From positions 62,001-126,000 of the forward strand of contig CAKSIJ010000003.1 in the NCBI GenBank assembly GCA_934462715.1: DNA of 64,000 nucleotides. The letters run 5' to 3'. The notes beneath the pieces are model-generated. The model ran no database searches. It saw only the letters and a program-made list of their open reading frames with translations, and was not told where the DNA came from. Numbering within the stretch: the first letter of the stretch is position 1; each line of letters begins with the position of its first letter. Shown here one piece after another: positions 38,307-46,690 of the stretch. The position numbers and the translations under genes were made by a program. Origin of the DNA: an uncultured Clostridia bacterium (GTDB lineage: Bacteria; Bacillota; Clostridia; UBA1381).

Positions 38307-38879
38307 TTATTCAGGCTTTGTTTCAAGCACCAAATCAAAATCTCCCAATTTATTTACCTTGAAATTGTTCTTTTTATATTCTTCATAGTCAAACGCTTCC
38401 AATTCGTCTATCGCAAGCTTATGAAATTCGTAAAAATTATGCCACCACTCATAGCCTGTGCCGAGCTGTGCATTAAGATATGCGTCGGCAATATCACAGC
38501 CCATTTGAGGCGCAACATAAAAAGAACCCATAGCCAAAACGTTTACCCCGTTCCCGGTTATTGCCCTGAGAGCCGCCGGCACGCTTTCGACTACACCTGC
38601 ATGAACATGGGGGCATTTACTTGCGGCGATATGTATTCCCATTCCTGTGCCGCAGAAAACCAGCGCACGCTCAAATTCCTTTTCTGAAATCATTGCGCCT
38701 ACTCTCAGCCCAACCCTATGAAACATCAAATCGGTATCGTTCGGATCGGAATCCTTTTTTACACCAACATCGGTTATCTCCCAGCCTTTTTTTCTCAAAT
38801 GTTCGCATACTGCTTCTTTCAGCGGAAAACCGGCAAAATCAGCACCTACCAAAATCTTTTTATCCTTTATTGTTTTCAT
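38307..38879 (-). CDS. RpiB/LacA/LacB family sugar-phosphate isomerase (190 aa)
   Basis: An aldose-ketose isomerase family protein. ILVGADFAGFPLKEAV is the N-terminal phosphate-binding part, and VFCGTGMGIHIAASK holds the catalytic cysteine and anion-hole glycines. GVNVLAMGSFYVAPQMG is also conserved. It has about 40 residues beyond the usual 145-150, with a Trp/Tyr-rich extension (YEWWHNFYEFHKLAIDELEAF). That argues for a specialised sugar phosphate rather than plain ribose-5-P. The ATG at 38879 follows GGAGG by 7 nt and sits directly under a GC-rich hairpin leader. It heads the operon with the hydrolase and is divergent from an AraC regulator. Confidence 0.82.
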   Translation of the reverse strand: MKTIKDKKILVGADFAGFPLKEAVCEHLRKKGWEITDVGVKKDSDPNDTDLMFHRVGLRVGAMISEKEFERALVFCGTGMGIHIAASKCPHVHAGVVESVPAALRAITGNGVNVLAMGSFYVAPQMGCDIADAYLNAQLGTGYEWWHNFYEFHKLAIDELEAFDYEEYKKNNFKVNKLGDFDLVLETKPE

Positions 38880-38911
38880 TGTTATTCCTCCATTCTGCCG
38901 CCTTTGGCGGC
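38880..38911 (-). promoter_or_regulatory. Hairpin-SD leader unit, copy 1 (rpiB-like gene)
   Basis: On the minus strand GCCGCC-AAA-GGCGGC runs into AGAATGGAGGAATAACA and the ATG. It is a member of the repeated unit described in the findings. Confidence 0.8.
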
Positions 38912-38975
38912 GCATATTCATTAAAGTGCAATATTATGACTATAGATTATCACAAATAGATTTTCCTGTCCTCTG

Positions 38976-39004
38976 TTGACTTGATAAAAAAGTTATGGTA
39001 TAAT
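38976..39004 (+). promoter_or_regulatory. Sigma-A promoter of the AraC-family gene
   Basis: TTGACT, a 17-nt spacer and a perfect TATAAT. The start point near 39011 supports the ATG at 39044. Confidence 0.75.
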
Positions 39005-39043
39005 GATATTTATAAAATAAAGCCAAAAGGTTGTGTAATAACA

Positions 39044-39916
39044 ATGAACGAATGTATCCGCTTGAAAGCGTCAAAATATATTGATTCCGAATCACAAAGC
39101 TTCTACAAATACATTTCTGGAAATTCAGATATATTTTGTCTGCACTGTCATGAATATTACGAAATATTTTTGACCGCAAAAGGCACTGTTGCACATTATA
39201 TAAACGATTGCACGGTTTATCTTCCTGAGGGAAGTCTTGTATTCATACGCCCGGATGACAGGCACAGCTATCTTTATGAAACCGAGCAGAGCCGCAAAAC
39301 CGAATATGTAAATCTTGCGTTTTCAAAAGAAACCGCCGAACAGCTTTTTACATACTTATCGGACGGTTTTCCCTCAAAAGCTCTGCTTTCATCTCCGATG
39401 CCGCCGCAATGCCTACTTTCTCCTCATGAAAAAAAGCGTTTGCTGCAAAAAATAGACGAGCTGAACACAGTCAAATGGGACGATAAAAAGCAGCTTAAAA
39501 TGCATATGCGCGGACTTCTCGTTGAAATCTTCGCAAATTATTTTTCTCACTTTCCCGAACACAAGCAAAACGAAATTCCACAGTGGCTTTTGTTTTTGTC
39601 GGACGAAATGAAAAAACCCGAAAATTTTATCGGCGGAACAGAAAAAATGACAGAGCTTTGCAAAAAAAGCAAGGAGCATCTGTCACGGAGTATAAAAAAA
39701 TATTACGGAATTACTCTTTCAGAATACATTAATAATCTTCGGATAAATTATGCAGCAAATCTTTTGATGAATACCAACATTCCGGTTCTTGATATTTGTT
39801 TTGAGTGCGGTTTTCAGAATATGAGCTGGTTTTACAGTGTTTTTGAGAAAAAATTCGGCGTATCTCCGGGAGTATTCAAAAGGAATAATTCCCTTTATAA
39901 CCATCATTTAAAGTGA
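39044..39916 (+). CDS. AraC-family transcriptional regulator (290 aa)
   Basis: An N-terminal cupin-like sensor domain (LHCHEYYEIFLTAKG, LPEGSLVFIRPDDRHSY; about residues 25-110) is followed by the C-terminal double helix-turn-helix of AraC/XylS (about 190-288), with LSEYINNLRINYAANLL and DICFECGFQNMSWFYSVFEKKFGVSPGVFK. It is divergent from the RpiB-like/hydrolase operon with a 164-nt gap, so it most likely activates that operon in response to its sugar. The ATG lies 13 nt after AAAGG, a slightly long spacing. Confidence 0.9.
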   Translation: MNECIRLKASKYIDSESQSFYKYISGNSDIFCLHCHEYYEIFLTAKGTVAHYINDCTVYLPEGSLVFIRPDDRHSYLYETEQSRKTEYVNLAFSKETAEQLFTYLSDGFPSKALLSSPMPPQCLLSPHEKKRLLQKIDELNTVKWDDKKQLKMHMRGLLVEIFANYFSHFPEHKQNEIPQWLLFLSDEMKKPENFIGGTEKMTELCKKSKEHLSRSIKKYYGITLSEYINNLRINYAANLLMNTNIPVLDICFECGFQNMSWFYSVFEKKFGVSPGVFKRNNSLYNHHLK

Positions 39917-39927
39917 TGGGATAAAAA

Positions 39928-39953
39928 GCGGATATGCTTTGTAACATACCCGC
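39928..39953 (-). terminator. Terminator after metI
   Basis: Minus-strand stem GCGGGTATG / CATATCCGC (one G-U pair), loop TTACAAAG, then TTTTTAT. Twin of the terminator at 35058-35081. Confidence 0.8.
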
Positions 39954-39974
39954 TCAGATTACCGGTGGTTTTGA

Positions 39975-40679
39975 TTATTTTTTCAATCTCTTGTCTGATT
40001 TTGTGGCAAGACCCGTTCCGGCCTCCTGGAATATTTCAACCATAATGATGAGAAGAATAACCGCCGCAATCATTACAAGATACTTGTAACGATAATAGCC
40101 GTAGTTAATGGCAATCTTACCCAGACCGCCACCACCGATAATACCGCTCATTGCCGAATAACCCAAAATGGTTGTTATGGCAATTGTAAAGTTAGAAATC
40201 AATGACGGAATACTCTCGGGGATCATGACTTTCATAATTATCTGAAAGGGCGTGGCTCCCATACTCTGTGCCGTTTCTATGATATTGGGGTTTAATTCTC
40301 TGAGGCTGCTCTCGACAAGTCTTGCCACAAAAGGAAATGCGGCTATAACAAGCGGTACAATAGATGCAACCGTTCCGACAGCGGTGCCTACAATTAACCG
40401 TGTAAGCGGAAATACCATTATCATCAAAATCAAAAACGGAACAGATCTTAAAAGGTTAATCACGCCGCCGAGTATTTTCATTACGGGCTTTGGAAGCGGC
40501 AGTACGCCGTTCTTTTCTCCTGCAACCAGCAAAACTCCGAGTGGCAGACCTATCACTACAGCAAAAAAGGTTGCCAGAACCGTAACATATAACGTTTCCC
40601 AAACAGCAAGAGGAAATTCCTGAGTGAAAATATCAAGCGCCTCCTGCACGGTTTCGGGTGAAAATAATTTATCAAACAT
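39975..40679 (-). CDS. metI: MetI, methionine ABC transporter permease (234 aa)
   Basis: The membrane subunit of the D/L-methionine importer MetNIQ. It has six hydrophobic segments and the permease EAA-type loop ETAQSMGATPFQIIMKVMIPES (about residues 135-156, where it contacts MetN). GGAGTG precedes the ATG; metN ends 15 nt upstream. Confidence 0.95.
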   Translation of the reverse strand: MFDKLFSPETVQEALDIFTQEFPLAVWETLYVTVLATFFAVVIGLPLGVLLVAGEKNGVLPLPKPVMKILGGVINLLRSVPFLILMIMVFPLTRLIVGTAVGTVASIVPLVIAAFPFVARLVESSLRELNPNIIETAQSMGATPFQIIMKVMIPESIPSLISNFTIAITTILGYSAMSGIIGGGGLGKIAINYGYYRYKYLVMIAAVILLIIMVEIFQEAGTGLATKSDKRLKK

Positions 40680-40694
40680 TGTCCGTTCACACTC

Positions 40695-41693
40695 CTATAT
40701 TTCTTCTACGATAACATCGCCGGTTTTTTCGAGATATTCCTTTGCCGCAATAAAGCTTTCATCGCCGCCTGAAACTCCCAAAAGCATATTTCCGAATACC
40801 TTTTCATCAATTATGCTCGTTGAAGCTCCGAGGATATTTGCAGTCACATTGATGTCTATCGCCATTTGTGTTATTATCGGTGTATGCGCAGCGTTTGCGC
40901 CATTGAATACAACTCTCATACGTCTTTCGTCAGCCGCTTTCGGCGGAAGCTCCTTTGCCCCGTCCGGGAACACAAGTCTTTTTGCTGCGTCCGATTTCGG
41001 ATTTGAGAAAATATCGCTTACCAAGCCCTGCTCGGCAACCTCGCCGTTATCGAGGATTGCAACGTGTGAGCAAACCTCCTCAACAACAGACATCTGATGT
41101 GTAATAATAATAACCGTAATGCCAAGCTTTTTATTTATCGAGCGTATTAACTCTAAAATTGAATGCGTTGTTTTCGGGTCAAGTGCGCTTGTTGCTTCAT
41201 CACATAACAAAACCTTAGGATTTGTCGCCAAAGCTCTCGCAATTGCGATTCTCTGCTGCTGTCCGCCCGACAGCTGTGCCGGATAAGAATTTGCTTTATC
41301 GGGAAGTCCGACAATTTCCAGAAGCTCCTCCGCTCTTTTTTTTGCATCCGCTTTATTCGCTCCTGCAAGCTCAAGCGGAAAACAGATGTTTTTCAAACAG
41401 GTTCTCTGCATCAGCAGATTAAAGCCCTGGAAAATCATCGTCACGTTGCGTCTTATTTCTCTCAGCTGTTTTTCCGGCAGCGTGCCTATATCCGTTCCGT
41501 CAATCAGCACCTGTCCCTCAGTCGGTCTTTCAAGCATATTGATACATCTTACAAGCGTACTTTTTCCGGCGCCGCTCATTCCGATTATGCCGAAAATATC
41601 CCCGTCGCCGACCGTAATATTTACATTTTTCAGTGCTTCAACCTCGCCGTCTGCGGTTTGAAAGGTTTTGCAAAGATTTTTTATTTCTATCAT
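40695..41693 (-). CDS. metN: MetN, methionine ABC transporter ATPase (332 aa)
   Basis: The ATPase of MetNIQ. It has Walker A GMSGAGKST (about residues 38-46), the signature LSGGQQQRIAIARALA, Walker B VLLCDEATSALD and the switch histidine in IIITHQM. The C-terminal NIL domain (about 255-330) is the methionine sensor that lets internal methionine inhibit transport. AAAGGAA precedes the ATG. It is separated from metQ by a hairpin. Confidence 0.96.
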   Translation of the reverse strand: MIEIKNLCKTFQTADGEVEALKNVNITVGDGDIFGIIGMSGAGKSTLVRCINMLERPTEGQVLIDGTDIGTLPEKQLREIRRNVTMIFQGFNLLMQRTCLKNICFPLELAGANKADAKKRAEELLEIVGLPDKANSYPAQLSGGQQQRIAIARALATNPKVLLCDEATSALDPKTTHSILELIRSINKKLGITVIIITHQMSVVEEVCSHVAILDNGEVAEQGLVSDIFSNPKSDAAKRLVFPDGAKELPPKAADERRMRVVFNGANAAHTPIITQMAIDINVTANILGASTSIIDEKVFGNMLLGVSGGDESFIAAKEYLEKTGDVIVEEI

Positions 41694-41765
41694 TTTCCGA
41701 TAATTCCTTTCCGATATTCAGCGGTATAAAACATGATTTTATATCGTTTTATCTATATAGGTAAT

Positions 41766-41791
41766 AAACCGGCGTCTTTCGGCGCCGGTTT
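41766..41791 (-). terminator. Hairpin between metQ and metN
   Basis: AAACCGGCG / CGCCGGTTT (9 bp) with a short T-run on the minus strand. It is probably a partial terminator that keeps metQ mRNA above metNI. Confidence 0.65.
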
Positions 41792-41811
41792 GAAATTTTT
41801 GCCTTATTTCA

Positions 41812-42669
41812 TTATTTGCCTTTTACAGCGTCAAGAGTCTTCTGCTTTCCGCCGTAGATTCCGAGAGGCTCAACGTGGATAGCCGCAACGGTAACAACGT
41901 GTGTTCCGTTTTCTTCGTTAAAGTCTACCAGATACGGCTCGTGCTGGAAGTAGTTTGCGTCTATTTCTCCGCTGTCTACAACCTTGTTGGGCTGTACATA
42001 GTCTGTAAATTCACGAATATCAAGGGTTACATCCTTTTCGGCAAGTATGTCCTTTGCAACCTTCAGGATCTCAGCATGCGGTGTGGGAGAAGCTGCAACG
42101 GTTATTGTCTGACCTGCTAAAGCTGCATAGTCAACCGACGGATCGAAACCGTCTGTCGGATTGTCGACAGTGCTTACAACCGCACCGTCATATTTCTCTG
42201 TGATGAAATCTGCAACCTGCTTGCTTTCGAGAGCCGCTGCAAGCGCCTTGATTTTATCGGTGTTTTCGTTGCCCTCTTTAACTGCAAGGATATTTGAATA
42301 TGCAGAGCTTGAACCCTCTATTGCAAGAGCGTCCTTTGCCGGGTTGATTCCTGCGTCAATCGCATAGTTTGAATTGATTACCGCATAATCAACGTCCTGC
42401 AAAACGTTTGTAAGCTGTGCGGCTTCAACCTCTTTTACCGTAATGTTGTACGGGTTTTCTTCAATATCTCTGACTGTAGCGGTAATATCTGTACCGTTCT
42501 TTAATTTTATGATTCCGTTGTCCTGCAAAAGCAAAAGTGCGCGTGCTTCGTTTGTTGTGTCGTTAGGTACTGCAACCGTAAGTCCCTTACTGCTGCCGCA
42601 GCCCGAAAGTGATACAAGTGACGCAGCCGCAAGTACAGCCGCAATTGATAATGATACTATTTTTTTCAT
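41812..42669 (-). CDS. metQ: MetQ, methionine-binding lipoprotein (285 aa)
   Basis: The substrate-binding lipoprotein of MetNIQ (NlpA family). The signal peptide has lipobox LSGC with the lipidated cysteine at residue 24. The mature protein shows GLTVAVPNDTTNEARALLLLQDNGIIKLK and ITVAASPTPHAEIL, as in other MetQ. The ATG at 42669 follows GGAGG and a hairpin-SD leader unit. It is the first gene of metQ-metN-metI, behind a long leader of about 230 nt. Confidence 0.95.
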   Translation of the reverse strand: MKKIVSLSIAAVLAAASLVSLSGCGSSKGLTVAVPNDTTNEARALLLLQDNGIIKLKNGTDITATVRDIEENPYNITVKEVEAAQLTNVLQDVDYAVINSNYAIDAGINPAKDALAIEGSSSAYSNILAVKEGNENTDKIKALAAALESKQVADFITEKYDGAVVSTVDNPTDGFDPSVDYAALAGQTITVAASPTPHAEILKVAKDILAEKDVTLDIREFTDYVQPNKVVDSGEIDANYFQHEPYLVDFNEENGTHVVTVAAIHVEPLGIYGGKQKTLDAVKGK

Positions 42670-42704
42670 AATAAATCCTCCATTCCGCCGCTTTTTAAAG
42701 CGAC
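42670..42704 (-). promoter_or_regulatory. Hairpin-SD leader unit, copy 2 (metQ)
   Basis: Minus strand GTCGCTTT-AA-AAAGCGGC (G-U pair tolerated) flows into GGAATGGAGGATTTATT and the metQ ATG. Confidence 0.75.
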
Positions 42705-42750
42705 AATCCAATCTTTGTAATTTTTTTGTTTCTGTCGTTTGTTTACCGTT

Positions 42751-42819
42751 TTATCTCCGGCTCCACATTCGACAGCTCAATAAATTGGTTACAGGAATGA
42801 TGTACTCAAAACTAATCAA
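42751..42819 (-). CDS. Candidate 22-residue leader peptide (uORF) of metQ
   Basis: In the metQ leader, GGAGG (42832-42828) lies 8 nt before a TTG that opens a 22-codon frame ending TAA. The peptide contains SFEYIIPVTNLL followed by a C-terminal SCRMWSRR with Cys, Met and Trp codons. No S-box or T-box was found in this leader. It may be a regulatory leader peptide or chance; coding is not proven. Confidence 0.4.
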   Translation of the reverse strand: MISFEYIIPVTNLLSCRMWSRR

Positions 42820-42905
42820 TTCAACCGCCTCCGTTACAAATTACACTATGCAGCACAATAACAGAAATCTTTGTCAATTCCGAATGTATGTTACATATTG
42901 CAAAC

Positions 42906-42934
42906 ATTATAACATCTGCTTTTGCTTTTGTCAA
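42906..42934 (-). promoter_or_regulatory. Strong sigma-A promoter of metQNI
   Basis: Minus strand: perfect TTGACA (42934-42929), 17 nt, perfect TATAAT (42911-42906). It leaves a leader of about 230 nt. The stretch 42935-43123 behind it shows no gene. Confidence 0.85.
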
Positions 42935-43123
42935 TAGTTTAATTGCCCTGTTTGCTTTATTTTTATTATATGAACAAATTAAGAACAAAACCCAGTGAAA
43001 TAATATGCTTTTTACACAAACTTTACATACTCTATCTGTCCGTAAAAGCCGATAAATACGGAATGATGATTCCCGCCGGAGCAATTTCATTTGCTGCGGC
43101 AGCATAATAAATAAAACAAAGCG

Positions 43124-43152
43124 ACCGCCGGCAAATCAGCTTTGCCGGCGGT
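43124..43152 (-). terminator. Terminator after the CD1247-type gene
   Basis: A perfect 12-bp stem ACCGCCGGCAAA / TTTGCCGGCGGT with a 5-nt loop and a T-rich minus-strand exit. Confidence 0.85.
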
Positions 43153-43178
43153 TTGCAAATGTTTTTTATACAACTGCA

Positions 43179-43607
43179 TTAATTTTCTTCGCTGTCATCA
43201 TCATCAAATTCAAGCGTAATGCTTTCGTGACAATTTGGGCAGACAATTCCCTTTTCGTCATCGAGCATATCGAAATCAACGAGAACATCTTCTCCGCAGT
43301 TAGGACATTCGATTTCGAAAAACTCATCGTCATCATCGTCAAAGTCATCAAAATCATCGTCATCGTTGAAATCATCGTCTTCGTCATCGTACACAAAATC
43401 TTCAAGATCCGCAAGATCTTCATCGATTTCATCTACCTTAAGCTCCAGCTCCTCATGCTCGTCCGACAGATTTTCAAGTTCTTCGGCTATATCCTTTACT
43501 GCGTCAAGCAGCTTTAACAGTAATTTTCCCTCTGACGTTTCATCGCTTATATTAAGCCCCTCTGCCAGTCCTTTTAAATAAGCAAGCTTTTTTGCAGGTG
43601 TTTCCAT
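43179..43607 (-). CDS. CD1247 N-terminal-domain-like acidic zinc-finger protein (142 aa)
   Basis: The N-terminal helix-rich part (KLAYLKGLAEGLNISDETSE) and coiled-coil (about residues 30-70) match the CD1247-type N-terminal domain common in Clostridia. A very acidic Asp-rich linker (about 72-98) leads to a C-terminal zinc ribbon CPNCGEDV..CPNCHESI. The function is unknown. The ATG at 43607 has AAAGGAG upstream. It lies 72 nt after efp on the same strand, a pairing I have seen in related genomes (from memory). Confidence 0.8.
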   Translation of the reverse strand: METPAKKLAYLKGLAEGLNISDETSEGKLLLKLLDAVKDIAEELENLSDEHEELELKVDEIDEDLADLEDFVYDDEDDDFNDDDDFDDFDDDDDEFFEIECPNCGEDVLVDFDMLDDEKGIVCPNCHESITLEFDDDDSEEN

Positions 43608-43679
43608 AATATATCGCTCCTTTCGGGCTGTAAATTTTTTTGTGCCGGCTATAAAGCCGGTCATAACTACAAACCGTAA

Positions 43680-44237
43680 TTAAACTCTTTCCATGTATTC
43701 GCCCGTTCTTGTGTCAACACGGATAATATCTGTGTCATTCACGAACAGCGGAACCTGAATAACCGCACCGGTTTCAAGAGTTGCAGGCTTTGTTGCGCCT
43801 GTTGCAGTGTTTCCGGCAAAGCCCGGCTCTGTTTCGGTAATTGCCAGCTCAACGAATGTGGGAGGCTCTATACCGAACACGTTGCCTTTGTATGAAAGAA
43901 TCATACAGGTCATGTTTTCCTTTACAAACTTAAGCGAATCGCCTACTTCGTCCTTACCGATGGGAACCATATCATATGTTTCGGGATCCATGAAATAATA
44001 GAGATCTCCGTCATTATATGAGTATTCCATGTTCTTCTTTTCTATTCTTGCCTGTTCTACCTTTTCGGTCGGTCTGAATGTTTTTTCAACAACGCCGCCC
44101 GTCATAACATTTTTAAGCTTTGTTCTTACAAACGCTGCGCCCTTTCCCGGCTTAACGTGCAAAAACTCTACTACCTGAAATACGTTTCCCTCAAATTCAA
44201 AGGTAACGCCATTTCTGAAATCACTTGCTGTAATCAT
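43680..44237 (-). CDS. efp: Elongation factor P (185 aa)
   Basis: EF-P rescues ribosomes stalled at consecutive prolines. There are three OB-like domains. The domain I tip [11 protein letters not shown] carries the lysine that is modified in some bacteria, and the C-terminal [14 protein letters not shown] is typical. GGAGG lies 8 nt before the ATG at 44237; an earlier ATG at 44252 is inside that leader. Confidence 0.97.
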   Translation of the reverse strand: MITASDFRNGVTFEFEGNVFQVVEFLHVKPGKGAAFVRTKLKNVMTGGVVEKTFRPTEKVEQARIEKKNMEYSYNDGDLYYFMDPETYDMVPIGKDEVGDSLKFVKENMTCMILSYKGNVFGIEPPTFVELAITETEPGFAGNTATGATKPATLETGAVIQVPLFVNDTDIIRVDTRTGEYMERV

Positions 44238-44282
44238 GAATATTTCCTCCATTTAATAAATTTACAAATATAATACTTTTAT

Positions 44283-44311
44283 ATTGTAATATATTTTTTC
44301 CAAAATTACAA
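44283..44311 (-). promoter_or_regulatory. Putative promoter of efp
   Basis: The minus strand has TTGTAA, 17 nt and TACAAT, about 46 nt before efp. Confidence 0.6.
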
Positions 44312-44466
44312 GAGTTTTTTTCATAATTGGTAAATCTTTTTCTGAAATAGTCAATTTTTCAGTATATTCTGATATATTTTGCACTAATTAATGACTGTTT
44401 TGTTAAATTATTCGGTTAAAATACTTCAATAAATTGCATATTTTCACAAAATTAATAATATTTATA

Positions 44467-44495
44467 TTGAAATGTCATACTGCTTATAGTATAAT
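44467..44495 (+). promoter_or_regulatory. Promoter of the LOG-family gene
   Basis: TTGAAA, a 17-nt spacer and a perfect TATAAT; the start point is expected near 44502. The rest of 44238-44466 is AT-rich with only the efp promoter. Confidence 0.75.
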
Positions 44496-44500
44496 TAGAT

Positions 44501-44559
44501 AAAGCTTGATATTCATCAAGCTTTGCGGAATCAACTGTATTTTCCGGTTTTGTTTCCGC
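44501..44559 (+). promoter_or_regulatory. Two stem-loops in the LOG-gene leader
   Basis: A perfect 10-bp hairpin AAAGCTTGAT / ATCAAGCTTT (44501-44524) sits at the expected transcript 5' end. A second stem GCGGAA / TTCCGC (44525-44559) abuts it, and a third (the hairpin-SD unit) follows. Confidence 0.6.
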
Positions 44560-44565
44560 AAAAAA

Positions 44566-44598
44566 TGCCGCCAAAAGCGGTGGAACGGAGGATTTTAC
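44566..44598 (+). promoter_or_regulatory. Hairpin-SD leader unit, copy 3 (LOG-family gene)
   Basis: TGCCGCC-AAAA-GCGG then TGGAACGGAGGATTTTAC and the ATG. Confidence 0.75.
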
Positions 44599-45180
44599 AT
44601 GAAAATATGCATATTTGGCGCAGCAAGCAATGAAATTGATCACGAATATATCAGACTTGTTGAGGATTTCGGAGAAACACTTGCAAAAAGAGGTCATTCT
44701 CTGGTTTTCGGTGCAGGCAACAACGGGCTTATGGGCGCAGCCGCAAGAGGCGTAACAAAGGGCGGCGGCACAATTTACGGCGTAATTCCGGAATTTTTCA
44801 AAAACGAAGCTATCGAACAGATTTATCGGAATTGCACCGAGCTGATCTATACCGAAACAATGGCTCAGAGAAAAACCAAAATGGAGGAGCTTGCGGACGC
44901 ATTTGTTATAGTTCCCGGAGGTATAGGAACTTTTGAAGAAATGTTTGAAGTACTGACTCTGAAACAGCTGAACAGACACGAAAAGGCAATAGCGGTATAT
45001 GATATAAACGGGTACTATGCCGACCTTGACAGAATGCTTGAAAAGGGCTTTCACGGCAGATTTATCAGGCAGGATTGCCGTGTGCTTTATCACAGCTCGC
45101 AAAATCCCGGCGATATTCTCGATTATCTTGAAAGCTATAAACCGCTCGGTCTTGATGTCCATGATCTGAAAAATGGTTGA
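44599..45180 (+). CDS. LOG-family protein, TIGR00730 group (193 aa)
   Basis: A Rossmann-fold protein related to plant LONELY GUY phosphoribohydrolases. It has FGAGNNGLMGAAARG, and the signature PGGIGTFEEMFE (PGGxGTxxE) is clear near residues 105-116. Bacterial members hydrolyse nucleoside 5'-monophosphates at the N-glycosidic bond; the physiological role in Clostridia is not settled. The ATG at 44599 follows GGAGG by 8 nt. Single-gene unit with a structured leader. Confidence 0.92.
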   Translation: MKICIFGAASNEIDHEYIRLVEDFGETLAKRGHSLVFGAGNNGLMGAAARGVTKGGGTIYGVIPEFFKNEAIEQIYRNCTELIYTETMAQRKTKMEELADAFVIVPGGIGTFEEMFEVLTLKQLNRHEKAIAVYDINGYYADLDRMLEKGFHGRFIRQDCRVLYHSSQNPGDILDYLESYKPLGLDVHDLKNG

Positions 45181-45263
45181 TTTTAAAACGCATCGGCATT
45201 AAGCGGTATGATAATAAAAATCTTCGCCGTAATAATATAAATTCAAAAAAATAAAAATTTCTA

Positions 45264-45293
45264 TTGCCATAAGACATATGAATGTGTTATAAT
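45264..45293 (+). promoter_or_regulatory. Promoter of glyA
   Basis: TTGCCA, an 18-nt spacer and a perfect TATAAT, about 100 nt before glyA. The leader has a CGGAA/TTCCG hairpin and a loose CCGC/GCGG pair before the ribosome site. Confidence 0.65.
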
Positions 45294-45392
45294 GATAATT
45301 GAATATATTTACAGACGGAAGCAGCATTTCCGCCTAACCGATAAATCGCCGCATATCATGAGTAAACAGCGGTAACCGAAAGGATGATAAAA

Positions 45393-46634
45393 ATGTTGGA
45401 ATTTAACAAAGTCAAAGCAAGCGACCCAGAAATTTACTCTGCCATCACCTCAGAATTGGCAAGGCAGCAGAACAAAATCGAGCTTATTGCTTCGGAAAAT
45501 TTCGTATCCGAAGCGGTAATGGAGGCAATGGGAACACCTCTGACCAATAAGTATGCAGAGGGTTATCCCGGAAAGAGATATTACGGCGGCTGCGAATGTG
45601 TGGACGTTGCCGAAAATCTTGCAATCGAAAGAGCAAAGCAGCTGTTCGGAGCCGAATATGCCAATGTTCAGCCCCACTCCGGAGCACAGGCAAACATGGC
45701 TGTATTTTTCGGACTTCTTACTCCCGGAGATACCGTTTTATCAATGAGCCTTGCCCACGGCGGTCATTTGAGCCACGGCAGTCCGGTTAATATGTCGGGA
45801 AAATATTTTAATATTGTGCCTTACGGCGTAACCGAGGACACAAACCTTATCGATTATGACGAGGTTGAACGTCTTGCTCTTGAATGTAAGCCAAAGCTTA
45901 TACTGGCAGGTGCTTCCGCATATCCGAGAACAATAGATTTTGAAAGGTTTTCACAGATCGCAAAAAAGGTCGGAGCATATTTAATGGTAGATATGGCTCA
46001 CATCGCAGGACTGGTAGCCGCAGGTCTGCACCCGAATCCGATTCCGTACGCCGACGTTGTTACAACCACAACGCACAAGACTCTCAGAGGCCCGAGAGGC
46101 GGTCTTATTCTCTGCAAGGACGCAGAGTTCGGAAAGCAGTTTAACAAAGCAGTATTCCCCGGTATCCAGGGCGGGCCGCTCATGCACGTAATCGCATCAA
46201 AGGCTATATGCTTCAAAGAAGCTTTATCCGATGATTTTAAAGAGTATCAGACCCAGATAGTGAAAAACGCAAAGGCTCTTGCAGAGAGCTTAAAGGAAGC
46301 AGGCTTCAAACTCGTTTCCAACGGTACCGATAATCACCTAATGCTTATCGACCTTACCGATTCCGGCGTTACCGGAAAAGAAGCCGAGCATATGCTTGAC
46401 GAAGTCGGAATCACAGTAAACAAAAATGCAATTCCGTTTGACAAGCAAAGCCCATTTATCACAAGCGGTATCAGAATCGGTACTCCGGCAACCACAACCA
46501 GAGGCTTCAAAGAGGTCGATATGAAGGAGATTGCAAAGCTGATTAAGCTTACAATTTCTGATTTCGACAATTCGCAGGACGAAATCAGACAGAGAGTTTC
46601 TGCGTTGTGTAAAAAATATCCGCTTTACAATTGA
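45393..46634 (+). CDS. glyA: Serine hydroxymethyltransferase (413 aa)
   Basis: GlyA interconverts serine and glycine with tetrahydrofolate, the main source of C1 units. Motifs are [48 protein letters not shown] and the PLP lysine in [19 protein letters not shown] lies 9 nt before the ATG at 45393; the ATG at 45384 touches the ribosome site and is rejected. Family length is normal. Confidence 0.98.
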   Translation: MLEFNKVKASDPEIYSAITSELARQQNKIELIASENFVSEAVMEAMGTPLTNKYAEGYPGKRYYGGCECVDVAENLAIERAKQLFGAEYANVQPHSGAQANMAVFFGLLTPGDTVLSMSLAHGGHLSHGSPVNMSGKYFNIVPYGVTEDTNLIDYDEVERLALECKPKLILAGASAYPRTIDFERFSQIAKKVGAYLMVDMAHIAGLVAAGLHPNPIPYADVVTTTTHKTLRGPRGGLILCKDAEFGKQFNKAVFPGIQGGPLMHVIASKAICFKEALSDDFKEYQTQIVKNAKALAESLKEAGFKLVSNGTDNHLMLIDLTDSGVTGKEAEHMLDEVGITVNKNAIPFDKQSPFITSGIRIGTPATTTRGFKEVDMKEIAKLIKLTISDFDNSQDEIRQRVSALCKKYPLYN

Positions 46635-46655
46635 TTAATTTTATATTAATTCCGG

Positions 46656-46690
46656 CGGCTGCAATCAAAAATTGCAGCCGTTGATTTTTT
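46656..46690 (+). terminator. Terminator after glyA
   Basis: A perfect 10-bp stem CGGCTGCAAT / ATTGCAGCCG with a 5-nt loop, then TTGATTTTTT. Confidence 0.85.

Noticed and set aside
42700..42900. SAM-I (S-box) or T-box riboswitch in the metQ leader
   Set aside because: The conserved core motifs of both classes are absent on the sense strand.
43644..43662. GCCGGC-type hairpin between efp and the CD1247-type gene as a further hairpin-SD unit
   Set aside because: The stem is separated from the ribosome site by more than 25 nt and lacks the AATGGAGGATTA part.
44452..45162. 236-codon open frame antisense to the LOG-family gene
   Set aside because: Runs over a well-supported gene and its structured leader in the opposite direction; no ribosome site.
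45352..45393. glyA leader as a ninth hairpin-SD unit
   Set aside because: CCGC/GCGG pairing spans a 16-nt loop and the following sequence differs; kept only as a weak resemblance.
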